Source of the DNA: Rhodococcus zopfii NBRC 100606 = JCM 9919
GTDB taxonomy: Bacteria; Actinomycetota; Actinomycetes; Mycobacteriales; Mycobacteriaceae
Direction of reading: 5' to 3'
Assembly (NCBI RefSeq): GCF_001895025.1
Contig: NZ_BCXI01000040.1
Coordinates: forward strand, 22,568 to 86,567
Length of the DNA stretch: 64,000 nucleotides
Numbering within the stretch: the first letter of the stretch is position 1; the number at the start of each line of letters is the position of its first letter. The notes beneath the pieces were generated by a model that saw only the letters and a program-made list of their open reading frames with translations, was not told the DNA's origin and ran no database searches. A program made the position numbers and the translations under genes. Below, piece after piece: positions 9,196 to 18,975 of the stretch.

Positions 9196-10569
9196 ATGAC
9201 CGACACCATCGACCACGTGCGTTCCCATCTCGACGGCGCTCTCGTCGAGGATGCAGCGAGCGGCCGCTACCAGGTCCGGCGCGACATCTTCACCGACGAA
9301 GAGATCTTCGAGCTGGAGATGAAGCACATCTTCGAAGGCAACTGGGTGTACCTCGCGCACGAGAGTCAGGTGCCCAACGCCGGGGACTACTTCACCACCT
9401 ACATCGGACGCCAGCCCGTTGTCATCACCCGCGACAAGGACGGCGAGTTGCACTGCCTCATCAACGCGTGCAGCCACCGCGGCGCGATGCTGTGCCGGCG
9501 CAAGACCGACAACCGCACGACGTTCACCTGCCCGTTCCACGGCTGGACGTTCCGCAACAACGGCAAGCTGCTCAAGGTCAAGGACCCGCGCGAGGCCGGG
9601 TACCCGGAACAGTTCAACACCGACGGCAGCCACGACCTGACCAAGGTCGCCCGATTCGGCAACTACCGCGGGTTCCTGTTCGGCAGCCTCAACGCCGACG
9701 TCGCGTCGCTCGAGGATCATCTCGGTGACGCCACCAAGATCATCGATATGGTCGTCGATCAGTCCCCCGAAGGACTCGAGGTGCTGCGCGGTGCCTCCAC
9801 CTACACCTACGACGGCAACTGGAAACTGCAGGCGGAGAACGGTGCCGACGGCTACCACGTGTCCGCGACGCACTGGAACTATGCGGCCACGACCGCCCGA
9901 CGCACCGCCGGGGAATCGGCCAACGAGACCAAGGCGATGGACGCCGGCACGTGGGGCAAGCAGGGTGGTGGCTACCACTCGTTCGAGAACGGCCACCTCC
10001 TGCTGTGGATGTGGTGGGGCAACCCGCAGGACCGCCCCCTCTACCCCCGCAAGGACGCACTGGCCGCCGAATTCGGGGAGAAGAAAGCCGAATTCATGGT
10101 CGGGGCATCGCGCAACCTGTGCCTGTACCCGAACATGTACCTGATGGACCAGTTCTCGTCGCAGATCCGGCACTTCCGGCCGATCTCGGTGGACAAGACC
10201 GAGGTGACGATCTACTGCATCGCCCCCAAGGGCGAGCCGGCCGAGGCCCGCGCCAACCGGATCCGCCAGTACGAGGACTTCTTCAACGCGACCGGCATGG
10301 CCACCCCGGACGATCTCGAGGAGTTCCGGTCCTGCCAGAAGACGTACCTCGCGACCGCCGCACCGTGGAACGACATGAGCCGCGGCGCCACCCACGTGCT
10401 CAACGGCCCCGACCAGGTCGCGAAGGACCTCGGCATGGACAACGTGCTGTCGAGCGGTGTGAAGACCGAGGACGAGGGCCTCTACCCGATCCAGCACAGC
10501 TACTGGCTCGAGACGATGCGCAAGGCCACCGAGGCCGAAGCCGAGTCCACCGCCACGAACGAGCGCTGA
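9196..10569 (+). CDS. benA: benzoate 1,2-dioxygenase alpha subunit
   Basis: 457 aa Rieske oxygenase large subunit. It inserts O2 into benzoate to give the cis-1,2-dihydrodiol-1-carboxylate. Rieske [2Fe-2S] ligands are Cys92-x-His94 and Cys112-x2-His115. The mononuclear iron region follows around Asp218/His221/His226 in the [12 protein letters not shown] segment. Start at the ATG at 9196, shortly after a GGAG; upstream in-frame sequence does not resemble the family. First gene of benABCDK. Confidence 0.95.
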   Translation: MTDTIDHVRSHLDGALVEDAASGRYQVRRDIFTDEEIFELEMKHIFEGNWVYLAHESQVPNAGDYFTTYIGRQPVVITRDKDGELHCLINACSHRGAMLCRRKTDNRTTFTCPFHGWTFRNNGKLLKVKDPREAGYPEQFNTDGSHDLTKVARFGNYRGFLFGSLNADVASLEDHLGDATKIIDMVVDQSPEGLEVLRGASTYTYDGNWKLQAENGADGYHVSATHWNYAATTARRTAGESANETKAMDAGTWGKQGGGYHSFENGHLLLWMWWGNPQDRPLYPRKDALAAEFGEKKAEFMVGASRNLCLYPNMYLMDQFSSQIRHFRPISVDKTEVTIYCIAPKGEPAEARANRIRQYEDFFNATGMATPDDLEEFRSCQKTYLATAAPWNDMSRGATHVLNGPDQVAKDLGMDNVLSSGVKTEDEGLYPIQHSYWLETMRKATEAEAESTATNER

Positions 10570-10583
10570 GGAACCGCGAAACA

Positions 10584-11087
10584 ATGACCACTGCAACAGA
10601 GTTGACGCAGACCGCCATCGAGCAGTTCCTCTACCGGGAAGCGCGGTTGCTCGACGACCGCGAGTTCGAGAAGTGGCTCGAGTGCTACCACCCGCAGGCC
10701 GAGTACTGGATGCCTGCATGGGACGACAACGGTGAACTCACCGAGGATCCGCAACGCGAGATCTCGCTCGTGTACTACCCCAACCGCGGCGGGCTCGAGG
10801 ACCGGGTGTTCCGCATCCGCACCGACCGCTCGTCGGCGACGTCGCTGCCCGAACCCCGCACCGGACACAACATCACCAATGTCGAGATCCTCGAGCGCCG
10901 CGGCAGCGAGATCGACCTGCGCCACAACTGGCTCTCGCTGTACTACCGGTACAACACGACCGACACGTACTTCGGCACGAACTTCGTCACCCTCGACGTC
11001 TCCGGGCCGGAGCCGGTGATCCGGAAGAAGAAGATCGTCCTGAAGAACGACTACATCCACCACATCGTGGACGTCTACGTCGTCTGA
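10584..11087 (+). CDS. benB: benzoate 1,2-dioxygenase beta subunit
   Basis: 167 aa small subunit with the cone-shaped NTF2-like fold of ring-hydroxylating dioxygenases, which stabilises the alpha3beta3 hexamer. Family features include EARLLDDREFEKWLECY near the N-terminus and the C-terminal KKKIVLKNDYI stretch. It starts 14 bp after benA, so it is co-transcribed and probably made in step with BenA. Confidence 0.95.
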   Translation: MTTATELTQTAIEQFLYREARLLDDREFEKWLECYHPQAEYWMPAWDDNGELTEDPQREISLVYYPNRGGLEDRVFRIRTDRSSATSLPEPRTGHNITNVEILERRGSEIDLRHNWLSLYYRYNTTDTYFGTNFVTLDVSGPEPVIRKKKIVLKNDYIHHIVDVYVV

Positions 11088-11119
11088 TTCACCCTGATTC
11101 ACGAAAGGAGGCGCATGTC

Positions 11120-12730
11120 ATGAGTTTTCAGGTGGCATTGAGCTTCGAGGACGGGGTGACCCGCTTCATCAAGTGCGGACCGAGCGAAACGGTCGCGGAT
11201 GCGTCGTACAAGGCGCGCATCAACATCCCGCTCGACTGCCGGGACGGCGCGTGCGGTACCTGCAAGGCGCTGTGCGAATCCGGTAGCTACGACGGCGGCG
11301 ACTACATCGAGGAGGCGCTGACCGACGACGAGGCCGAACAGGGCTACTGCCTGCCGTGCCAGATGACCCCCGAGACCGATCTGGTGCTCCAGATCGCGAC
11401 CACCTCCGATGTCGCCAAGACCGCCGCCACGACATACTCGGCGACGATCACCGACATCCGCCGGTTCTCCGACAGCACGGTCGGTTTCACCGTCGAGATC
11501 CCGAACCGCGACGACCTGGTGTTCCTGCCGGGCCAATACGTGAACATCCGGGTGCCCGGATCCGACCAGAGCCGCTCGTACTCGTTCAGCACCGGCCCGA
11601 ACGACGCGCACCTGTCGTTCCTGGTCAAGATCACCGAAGGCGGCCTCATGTCGGAATACCTGCGCGATCGCGCGCAGGTCGGCGACACCCTCGAATTCAC
11701 CGGCCCGCTCGGCAGCTTCTTCCTGCGCGAACGCAAGCGCCCCGCGCTGCTGCTCGCCGGCGGCACCGGCCTGGCCCCGATTCTCGCGATCCTCGCGATC
11801 CTCGCGACGATGCAGGACCAGGACTGCGACCTGCCCGTGCACCTGATCTACGGTGCCACCTTCGACCGCGACATCGTCGAACTCGACACCCTCGAGGCGT
11901 ACACGAAGTCCCTGCCGAACTTCACGTTCGAGTACTGCGTCTCGGATCCGGATTCGACCGCGCCACACAAGGGCTATGTCACCTCGCTGTTCGAGCCGAA
12001 GAACCTCAACGACGGTGACGTCGACGTGTACCTGTGCGGCCCGCCCCCGATGGTGGAGGCGGTGCGCACCCACTTCGCGAACGAGGGCCTCACCCCCGCC
12101 AACTTCTACTTCGAGAAGTTCAACAACTCCGCGGCCGGTTCCGAACAGGTCATCGAGCCCACCGACGCCGAACGCGCGGCAGCCGAGAAGGCCTCCGCGG
12201 AAACGGGTCTGCCGGTCTCTCTCGGTGCCGCGATCCCCGCCGTGGACAACTACGAGATCGGCGAAGAGCATCCGCCCGTCATCGAGTCCGACGCCCAGTT
12301 CGACGCCCGCATGGCACTCGAACTCGGCGCGCTCGAGCTGACGATCGGCCGGCTCACCGAAGCCCAGCTCGTCGAGTTCCGCTTCCTGGCCGAAACGTCG
12401 ACCGCGTCGATCGAACGGGACCGCTTCACGGACGCCGCGGCGTTCACCGACACCAACGCGGCGTTCCACGAGTTCCTGTTCCGCTGCTGCGGCAACCCGG
12501 TCCTCCTCGAGGCGTACAACCGGCTCGAGGTCACGCAGCTGATGCAGCGCGTACTGCGGACCGCACAGTGGGTGGACGAGCAGGTTCCGCACGACCATCT
12601 GAAGATCGTGGAGGCGTTCGAGCGCGGCAACCGGGCTGCGGCACGAGATCTCATCGTCTCTCATGCCCAGCACGCGAAGGCGACCATGCGGCACGCCATC
12701 GAGGACCGCGCGAAGGCGGACATCGCATGA
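11120..12730 (+). CDS. benC: benzoate 1,2-dioxygenase reductase fused to a C-terminal FCD (GntR-type effector) domain
   Basis: 536 aa against ~340 for classical BenC. Residues 1-~100 are a plant-type [2Fe-2S] ferredoxin (Cys40, Cys45, Cys48, Cys80). Residues ~105-340 are an FAD/NAD(P)H reductase with RSYSF (FAD) and a GGTGLAP nucleotide loop, passing electrons from NADH to BenAB. After an acidic linker, residues ~395-530 read as an FCD all-helical domain. It has the DxxxxxFH pattern (Asp444, His450), 'GNPVLLEAYNRL', His493 and His515, the metal/ligand-binding residues of FadR-type GntR regulators. No DNA-binding wing is present. The extension is in one uninterrupted frame and benD overlaps its stop (ATGA). 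The reductase call is secure; the FCD assignment is by motif reading. Confidence 0.9.
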   Translation: MSFQVALSFEDGVTRFIKCGPSETVADASYKARINIPLDCRDGACGTCKALCESGSYDGGDYIEEALTDDEAEQGYCLPCQMTPETDLVLQIATTSDVAKTAATTYSATITDIRRFSDSTVGFTVEIPNRDDLVFLPGQYVNIRVPGSDQSRSYSFSTGPNDAHLSFLVKITEGGLMSEYLRDRAQVGDTLEFTGPLGSFFLRERKRPALLLAGGTGLAPILAILAILATMQDQDCDLPVHLIYGATFDRDIVELDTLEAYTKSLPNFTFEYCVSDPDSTAPHKGYVTSLFEPKNLNDGDVDVYLCGPPPMVEAVRTHFANEGLTPANFYFEKFNNSAAGSEQVIEPTDAERAAAEKASAETGLPVSLGAAIPAVDNYEIGEEHPPVIESDAQFDARMALELGALELTIGRLTEAQLVEFRFLAETSTASIERDRFTDAAAFTDTNAAFHEFLFRCCGNPVLLEAYNRLEVTQLMQRVLRTAQWVDEQVPHDHLKIVEAFERGNRAAARDLIVSHAQHAKATMRHAIEDRAKADIA

Positions 12731-13521
12731 GCCCCAGCATCTTTCCAGGCCGTTTCGACGGCCGCGCGGTCGTCGTGACCGGCGCCGCGCAGGGCATCGG
12801 ATGCGCGGTCGCGACCCGGATCGCGGCTGAGGGCGGCGACGTCGTCCTGATCGACCGCGCCGAGCTCGTCCACGACGTCGCGAAGGAACTGCGGGAGAAC
12901 GGTGCCCGCGCGCATTCCGTCACCGCCGACCTCGAGACGTTCGACGGGGCGCAGGCCGCACTCGACGAGGCGCGACAGCAGTACGGTCGCATCGACGTGC
13001 TGGTCAACAATGTCGGTGGCGCCATCTGGGCCAAGCCGTACGAGCACTACACGCCCGAGCAGATCCAGGCCGAGGTGCAGCGCTCACTGTTCCCGACGCT
13101 GTGGACGTGCCGCGCGGTCCTGCCGCACTTGATCGCCCGGAATTCGGGCACGATCGTCAACGTCTCGTCGGTCGCGACCCGCGGCGTCAACCGGGTCCCC
13201 TACGCGGCCGCGAAGGGCGGCGTCAACGCGATCACCGCGGCGTTGGCACTGGAGGTCGCGCAATACGGGATCCGGGTGGTCGCGACCGCCCCGGGCGGCA
13301 CCGACGCCCCGGTCCGCCGGGTCGCGCGCGGACCGGCCGCGCAGACCGACCAGGAGAAGACCTGGTATCAGCAGATCGTCGACCAGACCGTCGGCTCGTC
13401 GCTGCTCAAACGGTACGGCACCCTCGACGAACAGGCCGCCGCGATCACATTCCTGGCATCCGAGGAAGCCTCGTACATCACCGGGACGGTTCTGCCCGTC
13501 GCCGGCGGCGATCTGGGCTAG
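12727..13521 (+). CDS. benD: 1,6-dihydroxycyclohexa-2,4-diene-1-carboxylate dehydrogenase
   Basis: 264 aa short-chain dehydrogenase that oxidises and decarboxylates the benzoate dihydrodiol to catechol using NAD+. TGAAQGIG is the NAD-binding glycine motif near residue 18. The catalytic Tyr/Lys pair is in YAAAK, with the preceding NVSS serine. The ATG overlaps the benC stop by four bases. Catechol-cleavage genes are not in the window, so the lower pathway must be elsewhere. Confidence 0.94.
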   Translation: MSPSIFPGRFDGRAVVVTGAAQGIGCAVATRIAAEGGDVVLIDRAELVHDVAKELRENGARAHSVTADLETFDGAQAALDEARQQYGRIDVLVNNVGGAIWAKPYEHYTPEQIQAEVQRSLFPTLWTCRAVLPHLIARNSGTIVNVSSVATRGVNRVPYAAAKGGVNAITAALALEVAQYGIRVVATAPGGTDAPVRRVARGPAAQTDQEKTWYQQIVDQTVGSSLLKRYGTLDEQAAAITFLASEEASYITGTVLPVAGGDLG

Positions 13522-13532
13522 CCCACCGCCCC

Positions 13533-13582
13533 GGGCCTCGCCGACAGGGCCGCATCCGGCCCCGACGGTGAGGCCCATTTTT
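13533..13582 (+). terminator. terminator/attenuator between benD and benK
   Basis: Inverted repeat with arms at 13533-13543 and 13566-13576 (10 of 11 pairs, GGGCCTCGCCG type) followed by a five-T run at 13578-13582. This is a textbook intrinsic terminator placed 11 bp after benD. As benK follows on the same strand, it probably reduces expression of the transporter and regulator relative to benABCD. Confidence 0.7.
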
Positions 13583-13626
13583 CTCCTCCGATCGTTCTGT
13601 GATTCCCCTCACCAACTGGAGTGACT

Positions 13627-14958
13627 ATGACCCAGCCCACCGAATGGGCCAGTGCGCAGCACCGCCGTTCCGTCCTCTGGATCGTCGCCCTCGCGACGCT
13701 CGCGATCGTCTTCGACGGATACGACCTGGTCGTCTACGGCACCATCCTGCCCACATTGATGGCCGATCCCGGCCAGCTCGGGCACATCTCGGCGGAACAG
13801 GGCGGTGCGCTCGGTTCGTACGCGCTGGTCGGCGTCATGGTCGGCGCGCTGGCCACCGGTGCGTTCGGTGACCGCGTCGGTCGCCGGAAGATGATGCTCC
13901 TGCACATCGTCTGGTTCTCCGTCGGCATGGCCGCCGCGGCACTGTCGACGAACCTCGCGATGTTCGGCGCACTGCGGTTCTTCACGGGCATCGGTGTCGG
14001 AGGGCTCGTCGCCACCGCCGGTGCCGTCGTCGCCGAGTTCGCACCGGCAGGCAAGCGCAATCTCTACAACGCGATCGTCTACAGCGGTGTCCCCGCCGGC
14101 GGGGTCCTCGCATCGCTGCTGGCAATCGTGCTGCGCGACGCGATCGGCTGGCGCGGCCTGTTCCTGATCGGCGCGCTGCCCCTGGTGATCCTGCTGCCCC
14201 TCGCCGTGGTGAAACTCCCCGAGTCGCCGCAGTGGCTGATCTCGCGCGGTCGTACCGACGACGCCACCACGGTCTGCTCCGAGTTCGGCATCCCGATGCC
14301 CGCACCGTCGGCACCGACCGTCGACAAGGCCGGGTTCGCCGCCCTGGCCACTCACCGTTATGCCTGGGGTACAACACTTCTCGGCCTCATGAGCTTCGCC
14401 GGACTGCTGCTCACCTACGGGTTGAACACGTGGCTTCCGAAGATCATGGCGGATGCCGGGTACAACGCGAAGGGCTCGCTGGCGTTCCTGCTCGTCCTCA
14501 ACGGCGGCGCGATCATCGGTGGCCTGCTCGCCTCCCGGGTCGCGGACGGGCGCGGACCCCAGCCCGTCGTCGTCACCACCTTCGGTCTCGCGGCCCTCGC
14601 ATTGGTGCTGCTCACCTTCGGGTTCCCGCTGCCGGTGCTCCTCGCGGCGGTCGCGATCGCCGGTGTCGGCACGATCGGCACCCAGGTCCTCGTCTACGGA
14701 TTCGTCTCCAACTACTACGAGACCCGGGCCCGGGCTGCAGGGGTCGCGTGGTGCGCCGGGTTCGGTCGCCTCGGCGGGATCTTCGGACCCATCATCGGTG
14801 GCCTGCTCATCGGTGCCGGTCTGAGCAACAACGTGAACTTCTACATCTTCGCCGGGATCGCGCTGGCCGGTGCAGTCGTCACGTTCTTCGTGCCGCCCCG
14901 GCCGGCCGCCCCGAACGCCGAACCGGAGCCCGCGGTCGCGGCTACGGTGGAGGCGTGA
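13627..14958 (+). CDS. benK: MFS benzoate transporter
   Basis: 443 aa major facilitator of the aromatic acid:H+ symporter family, 12 membrane segments. The characteristic DGYDLVVYG motif is in TM1, and GDRVGRRK is in the loop between TM2 and TM3. It imports benzoate across the inner membrane. ATG at 13627 is preferred over GTG at 13621 because GGAG ends five bases before it. The downstream regulator gene overlaps the stop by GTGA. Confidence 0.92.
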   Translation: MTQPTEWASAQHRRSVLWIVALATLAIVFDGYDLVVYGTILPTLMADPGQLGHISAEQGGALGSYALVGVMVGALATGAFGDRVGRRKMMLLHIVWFSVGMAAAALSTNLAMFGALRFFTGIGVGGLVATAGAVVAEFAPAGKRNLYNAIVYSGVPAGGVLASLLAIVLRDAIGWRGLFLIGALPLVILLPLAVVKLPESPQWLISRGRTDDATTVCSEFGIPMPAPSAPTVDKAGFAALATHRYAWGTTLLGLMSFAGLLLTYGLNTWLPKIMADAGYNAKGSLAFLLVLNGGAIIGGLLASRVADGRGPQPVVVTTFGLAALALVLLTFGFPLPVLLAAVAIAGVGTIGTQVLVYGFVSNYYETRARAAGVAWCAGFGRLGGIFGPIIGGLLIGAGLSNNVNFYIFAGIALAGAVVTFFVPPRPAAPNAEPEPAVAATVEA

Positions 14959-17654
14959 CGGGACCTTCCATGCTGGTCGGACGTACCCGCGAGCTCGCAG
15001 AGCTCGAGCGGATCCTCGACGAGGCGCGAACCGGCACCCCCGGTCTCGCCCTCGTCGGGGGTCCACCCGGCATCGGAAAGACCATTCTGGTGCGAACTTT
15101 CGTCGAATCACTGTCCGGCTGGACGGTTCTCGGCGCAACCTGCGCGGAGTGGGAGTCGCACCGCCCGTGGTCCGTCGCCGAGCAACTGTTGCACGCGCCG
15201 GTGACGGCGACGGATCCGGTCGACGTCGCGCACGAGATACTCGCGCACCTGACCGGCCCCACGGTGATCGTCGTCGACGACGCGCATCGGTCCGATCCCG
15301 AATCGCTGCAAGCACTGTCGTCGCTGGCGCGCCGCGCGCACGGTCGCCCGTTGCTCATGCTGTGGCTGATCCCCGATGTCCTGCCCGAGACCGTCACCGA
15401 CGAGATCGCCCGGATCCTCGACATGCACCGCACCGTCACGGTGCACGTCGGCCCGCTCACGCCCGCGGACATCGCGCAACTGGCCCTCACACGTGCCGGC
15501 ATCGACCTGTCGGCGTGGACAGCGCGGCGTCTGCACGAACACACCCTCGGCAGTCCGCACCCGACCCTACAGGTCATCGACGAGGTCCCGCGGTCGCAGT
15601 GGCATCGCTGGCAGGACCGGTTCCCCGCACCGAAACAGCACGCCGCGATGGTGCGCCGCAGGCTCGCCGGGCTCTCCGCTCCGGCTCGCACGCTCGTGGA
15701 ATCCGCGGCGATCCTCGGCACCGACTGCTCCCTCGCGCACGCCGCGTCCCTCGCCGGTCTGGACGACCCGACGGCCGCTCTCGACGACGCCCACTCCGCC
15801 GGGTTGCTCACGATGCGAGAGCAGCGCGGCGTCGTCACGCTGTCGTTTCCGGAGCCCATGACCGGTGCCGCCGTCGCCGACGGACTCGGCCCGGCGCGAT
15901 GGCAGGAACTGCACGCCCGGGCCGCGGAGGTCGTCGACAACGAGGGAGCATCCCTGTTCCACCTGGTTTCCGCGACCCCCCGGGCCGACGCCGACCTCGC
16001 CGACCACCTCGATCGGCACGCGCAGGCACGCGCGTCCGACGGAGCGTGGTCCGACGCGGCCGAAGCCCTCATCATCTCCAGCCGGATCACCCCGGACCGG
16101 GAGCTGCGCACCGAGCGCCTGATCCGCGGCGTCGACGCGCTCACCGGCGCCGCCGACCTCCCGCAGGCGCAGACGTTCCTGCCCGAGATCGAAAGCGCCC
16201 CCGACGGTCCGATGCGCGACGCGGTGCTCGGCTACCTGGCGGTCCAGCGCGGGCGCGCCGCCGAGGCACATCAACTGCTCACCCGCGCGTGGACATCGCT
16301 CGGCGACCCGGCCGCGGACCCTCAGCTCGCCGCGCGGATCTGCCAGCGCATGGTGCTGCACTCGCTGGCCCGGCTGCGCGGCGACGAACTCGTCGAGTGG
16401 GCCGACCGCGCCGCCGATCTGGTGCCGCGGGACACTCCGGCCGCCGTCGAATCCGCGGCCGTTCGCGGCCTCGGTCTCGCGATGACCGGACATGTCGACG
16501 AGGCGGTTTCCTCGTACGCGACACTGTCCGATCACGTGCGGCTCGGCGCCCAGAGCCAGCGTGTCCGCATGGCGGAAGGCTGGCTGGCCCTGGCGCTCGA
16601 CGACCCCGACCGGGCGCGGTCGGAACTCGAAGCCGCCGAACCCACCGTGTTCCGCGGAGGTTCGCTGCGAATCTCGTTGTGGGCGCAGGCATGGCTGGCC
16701 CGGACCCAGTTCGCGCTCGGCGAGTGGGACGATGCGATCCGCACGGTCGACCGCGCCACAGCGCAACTCGACCGCACCGGACTGGATCTTCTTCGGCCCC
16801 TGGTTCATTGGACCGGCGCGCAGATCCACGCGTTGCGCGGGGACCGCACCAGAGCGCGCGAACATCTGCTGCGGGGCCGCGCCGGCACCAACGACTACGC
16901 GATGATGCTGGCACCGTCGGCGATCTCGGCGGCGCAGTGCGCCGAGGTCGCCGCGGAGTACGACGATGTGCTGCGGCATCTCGAACCACTCGTCGCCGTG
17001 CAGCACCGGGAGGGGCTCGACGAACCGGGTTTCTGGCCCTGGCCGGACCTGTACGCCAATGCGCTCGTCATGACCGGGCAGGTGGACGATGCCGACGCGT
17101 TCCTGCGACCGTTCGAGGAGCGCGCCGCCGCACGCGGGCACCGATCCGCGCGGGCACGGCTCGGGTTCGTGCGTGGCCGGATCCAGGGTTCGCGCGGCGA
17201 CATCGACGGGGCCCGCGATACTTTCGAATCGGCACTCGCAGATCTGGCGCCGCTGCCGTTGCCCTACGACCGGGCCCGGGTGGCGTACGCATACGGGCAG
17301 ACGATGCGCCGGGCGGGACGGCGACGCGAAGCCGATGCGGTGATGCGTTCGGCCCGGGAACTGTATTCGACGCTCGGCGCGACCAGCTACGTGCAGCGCT
17401 GCGATCGTGAACTCAAGGCCGGCGGCCTGAAGGCCGGCGAGGGAACCGCGGAGCGAACGGCCGATGCCGTCGCCCTCACCCCGCAGGAGCAGTCGGTCGC
17501 GGCGCTCGTCGCTGCCGGCCACACCAACAAGGAAGTGGCCGGCGAGTTGTTCCTGTCGGTCAAGACCGTGCAGTACCACCTGACCCGCGTGTACGCGAAG
17601 TTCGGCATCCGGTCCCGGAGCGAACTCGCAGCCCGATTCCGAGAACAGGAGTAG
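14955..17654 (+). CDS. benR: LuxR-family LAL-type ATPase regulator of benzoate genes
   Basis: 899 aa large ATP-binding LuxR (LAL) regulator. Walker A GGPPGIGKT is at residues 35-43, a Walker B-like IVVDDAH is near 100, a long TPR-like helical middle follows, and the C-terminal LuxR HTH (LTPQEQSVAALVAAGHTNKE... SVKTVQYHL) starts near residue 836. GTG at 14955 overlaps the benK stop. LAL-type BenR activators of ben genes are known in Corynebacterium, and the location between benK and benE makes the same role likely. Target sites are inferred to lie upstream of benA. Confidence 0.82.
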   Translation: MTGPSMLVGRTRELAELERILDEARTGTPGLALVGGPPGIGKTILVRTFVESLSGWTVLGATCAEWESHRPWSVAEQLLHAPVTATDPVDVAHEILAHLTGPTVIVVDDAHRSDPESLQALSSLARRAHGRPLLMLWLIPDVLPETVTDEIARILDMHRTVTVHVGPLTPADIAQLALTRAGIDLSAWTARRLHEHTLGSPHPTLQVIDEVPRSQWHRWQDRFPAPKQHAAMVRRRLAGLSAPARTLVESAAILGTDCSLAHAASLAGLDDPTAALDDAHSAGLLTMREQRGVVTLSFPEPMTGAAVADGLGPARWQELHARAAEVVDNEGASLFHLVSATPRADADLADHLDRHAQARASDGAWSDAAEALIISSRITPDRELRTERLIRGVDALTGAADLPQAQTFLPEIESAPDGPMRDAVLGYLAVQRGRAAEAHQLLTRAWTSLGDPAADPQLAARICQRMVLHSLARLRGDELVEWADRAADLVPRDTPAAVESAAVRGLGLAMTGHVDEAVSSYATLSDHVRLGAQSQRVRMAEGWLALALDDPDRARSELEAAEPTVFRGGSLRISLWAQAWLARTQFALGEWDDAIRTVDRATAQLDRTGLDLLRPLVHWTGAQIHALRGDRTRAREHLLRGRAGTNDYAMMLAPSAISAAQCAEVAAEYDDVLRHLEPLVAVQHREGLDEPGFWPWPDLYANALVMTGQVDDADAFLRPFEERAAARGHRSARARLGFVRGRIQGSRGDIDGARDTFESALADLAPLPLPYDRARVAYAYGQTMRRAGRRREADAVMRSARELYSTLGATSYVQRCDRELKAGGLKAGEGTAERTADAVALTPQEQSVAALVAAGHTNKEVAGELFLSVKTVQYHLTRVYAKFGIRSRSELAARFREQE

Positions 17655-17662
17655 TTGTATCG

Positions 17663-18928
17663 ATGACCGCAGTCGACGAGGACACCCGGCCCGATACCGG
17701 TAGCCTCCTGTTCGAACGCCCCGCGCGACCACGCACGACGCTGCGCCGGTTCGGCCGTGATCTCGGACCCGGCTATGCGGCCAACGGCCTTGTCGGGTTG
17801 ATCTTCTCGTGCACCGGCCCGGTCGCGGTGATCCTCGCCGCCGGCGCCGCCGGCGGGTTGAGTGCGTCGCAGTTCGCGTCGTGGATATTCGGCGTGTTTG
17901 TGCTCAACGGGATTCTCACGATCGCGATGAGCCTCGCGTACCGTCAGCCGCTCGGGTTCTTCTGGACCATTCCCGGCACGGTGGTCGTCGGCGAATCGCT
18001 CTCGCACCTGAGCTGGCCCGAGGTGATCGGCGCCTACGTCGTCACGTCCGCACTGATTCTGCTGCTGGGGCTTTCGGGCCTGGTCCGGCGCGCGATGTCG
18101 GCCCTGCCCATGCCGATCGTGATGGCGATGGTCGCCGGGGTGTTCCTGAAGTTCGGGGTGGACCTCGTGCGGGCTCTCGACGCCGATGTCGCGATCGCGG
18201 TGCCGATGGTCCTGGTGTTCCTGGCGCTCAGCGCGGTTCCGGCCCTCGGCCGCTGGATGCCGCCGATCCTGGGGGCGCTGCTCGCAGGCGTCGTCGCGGT
18301 CGGGGTGTCGGGCCGGTTCGACCCCGCGGGCGACGATGCCGGGGTCTTCGCGTCCCCCGTGTTCACCGCGCCGGTGTTCACGTGGACGGCCATTCTCGAA
18401 CTCGTTGTTCCGCTGGCCATCACGGTGCTCGTCGTACAGAACGGTCAGGGTGTGGCGGTGTTGCGGGGCGCCGGGCACCACCCGCCGATCAACGTCGCGA
18501 CGGTCGCGTGCGGGGTGTGGTCGTTCGCGGCGGCGGCCGTCGGCGCCGTCTCCACGTGCCTGACCGGTCCGACAAACGCGTTGCTGGTGTCCTCCGGGGA
18601 CCACAGCCGCCAGTACACCGCCACGGTGACGTGCGGGGCGCTGGCGATCGTATTCGGTTCGTTCGCACCGCTGTTCGTGCGGTGGATGACCGCGGCACCC
18701 GTCGCGTTCGTCGCCACACTGGGCGGGCTGGCGATGCTGCGGGCGCTGCAGGGCGCGTTCGCCGCCGGGTTCGGTCGCACCCACACGATGGGCGCACTGG
18801 TCGCGTTCGTGGTCACCGCATCGAATGTCGCGTTCTGGAACATCGGCGCCGCGTTCTGGGGGCTGGTCGCGGGCGTCGCCATGTCGTGGCTGCTCGAGCG
18901 CGGCGACTGGACCGAGCGACGACTGTGA
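17663..18928 (+). CDS. benE: benzoate/H+ symporter BenE
   Basis: 421 aa BenE-family transporter with about 12 hydrophobic segments, including the conserved FWTIPGTVVVGESL and LTGPTNALL stretches. It starts nine bases after the regulator stop with a CAGGAG site, so it closes the ben gene set. Having both BenK (MFS) and BenE gives two benzoate uptake routes, as in Acinetobacter and corynebacteria. Confidence 0.93.
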   Translation: MTAVDEDTRPDTGSLLFERPARPRTTLRRFGRDLGPGYAANGLVGLIFSCTGPVAVILAAGAAGGLSASQFASWIFGVFVLNGILTIAMSLAYRQPLGFFWTIPGTVVVGESLSHLSWPEVIGAYVVTSALILLLGLSGLVRRAMSALPMPIVMAMVAGVFLKFGVDLVRALDADVAIAVPMVLVFLALSAVPALGRWMPPILGALLAGVVAVGVSGRFDPAGDDAGVFASPVFTAPVFTWTAILELVVPLAITVLVVQNGQGVAVLRGAGHHPPINVATVACGVWSFAAAAVGAVSTCLTGPTNALLVSSGDHSRQYTATVTCGALAIVFGSFAPLFVRWMTAAPVAFVATLGGLAMLRALQGAFAAGFGRTHTMGALVAFVVTASNVAFWNIGAAFWGLVAGVAMSWLLERGDWTERRL

Positions 18929-18975
18929 GAGGCCCTGTCAGACCCTCGGACCGACGGGACACTGCCCAGCGGCAG

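Noticed and set aside
9061..10719. 552-codon leftward frame opposite benA
   Set aside because: benA is unambiguous (Rieske motif); the opposite frame is a compositional artefact.
14232..14954. Extension of the LuxR/LAL frame upstream into benK
   Set aside because: The extension is an off-frame reading of benK; GTG at 14955 gives the family N-terminus.
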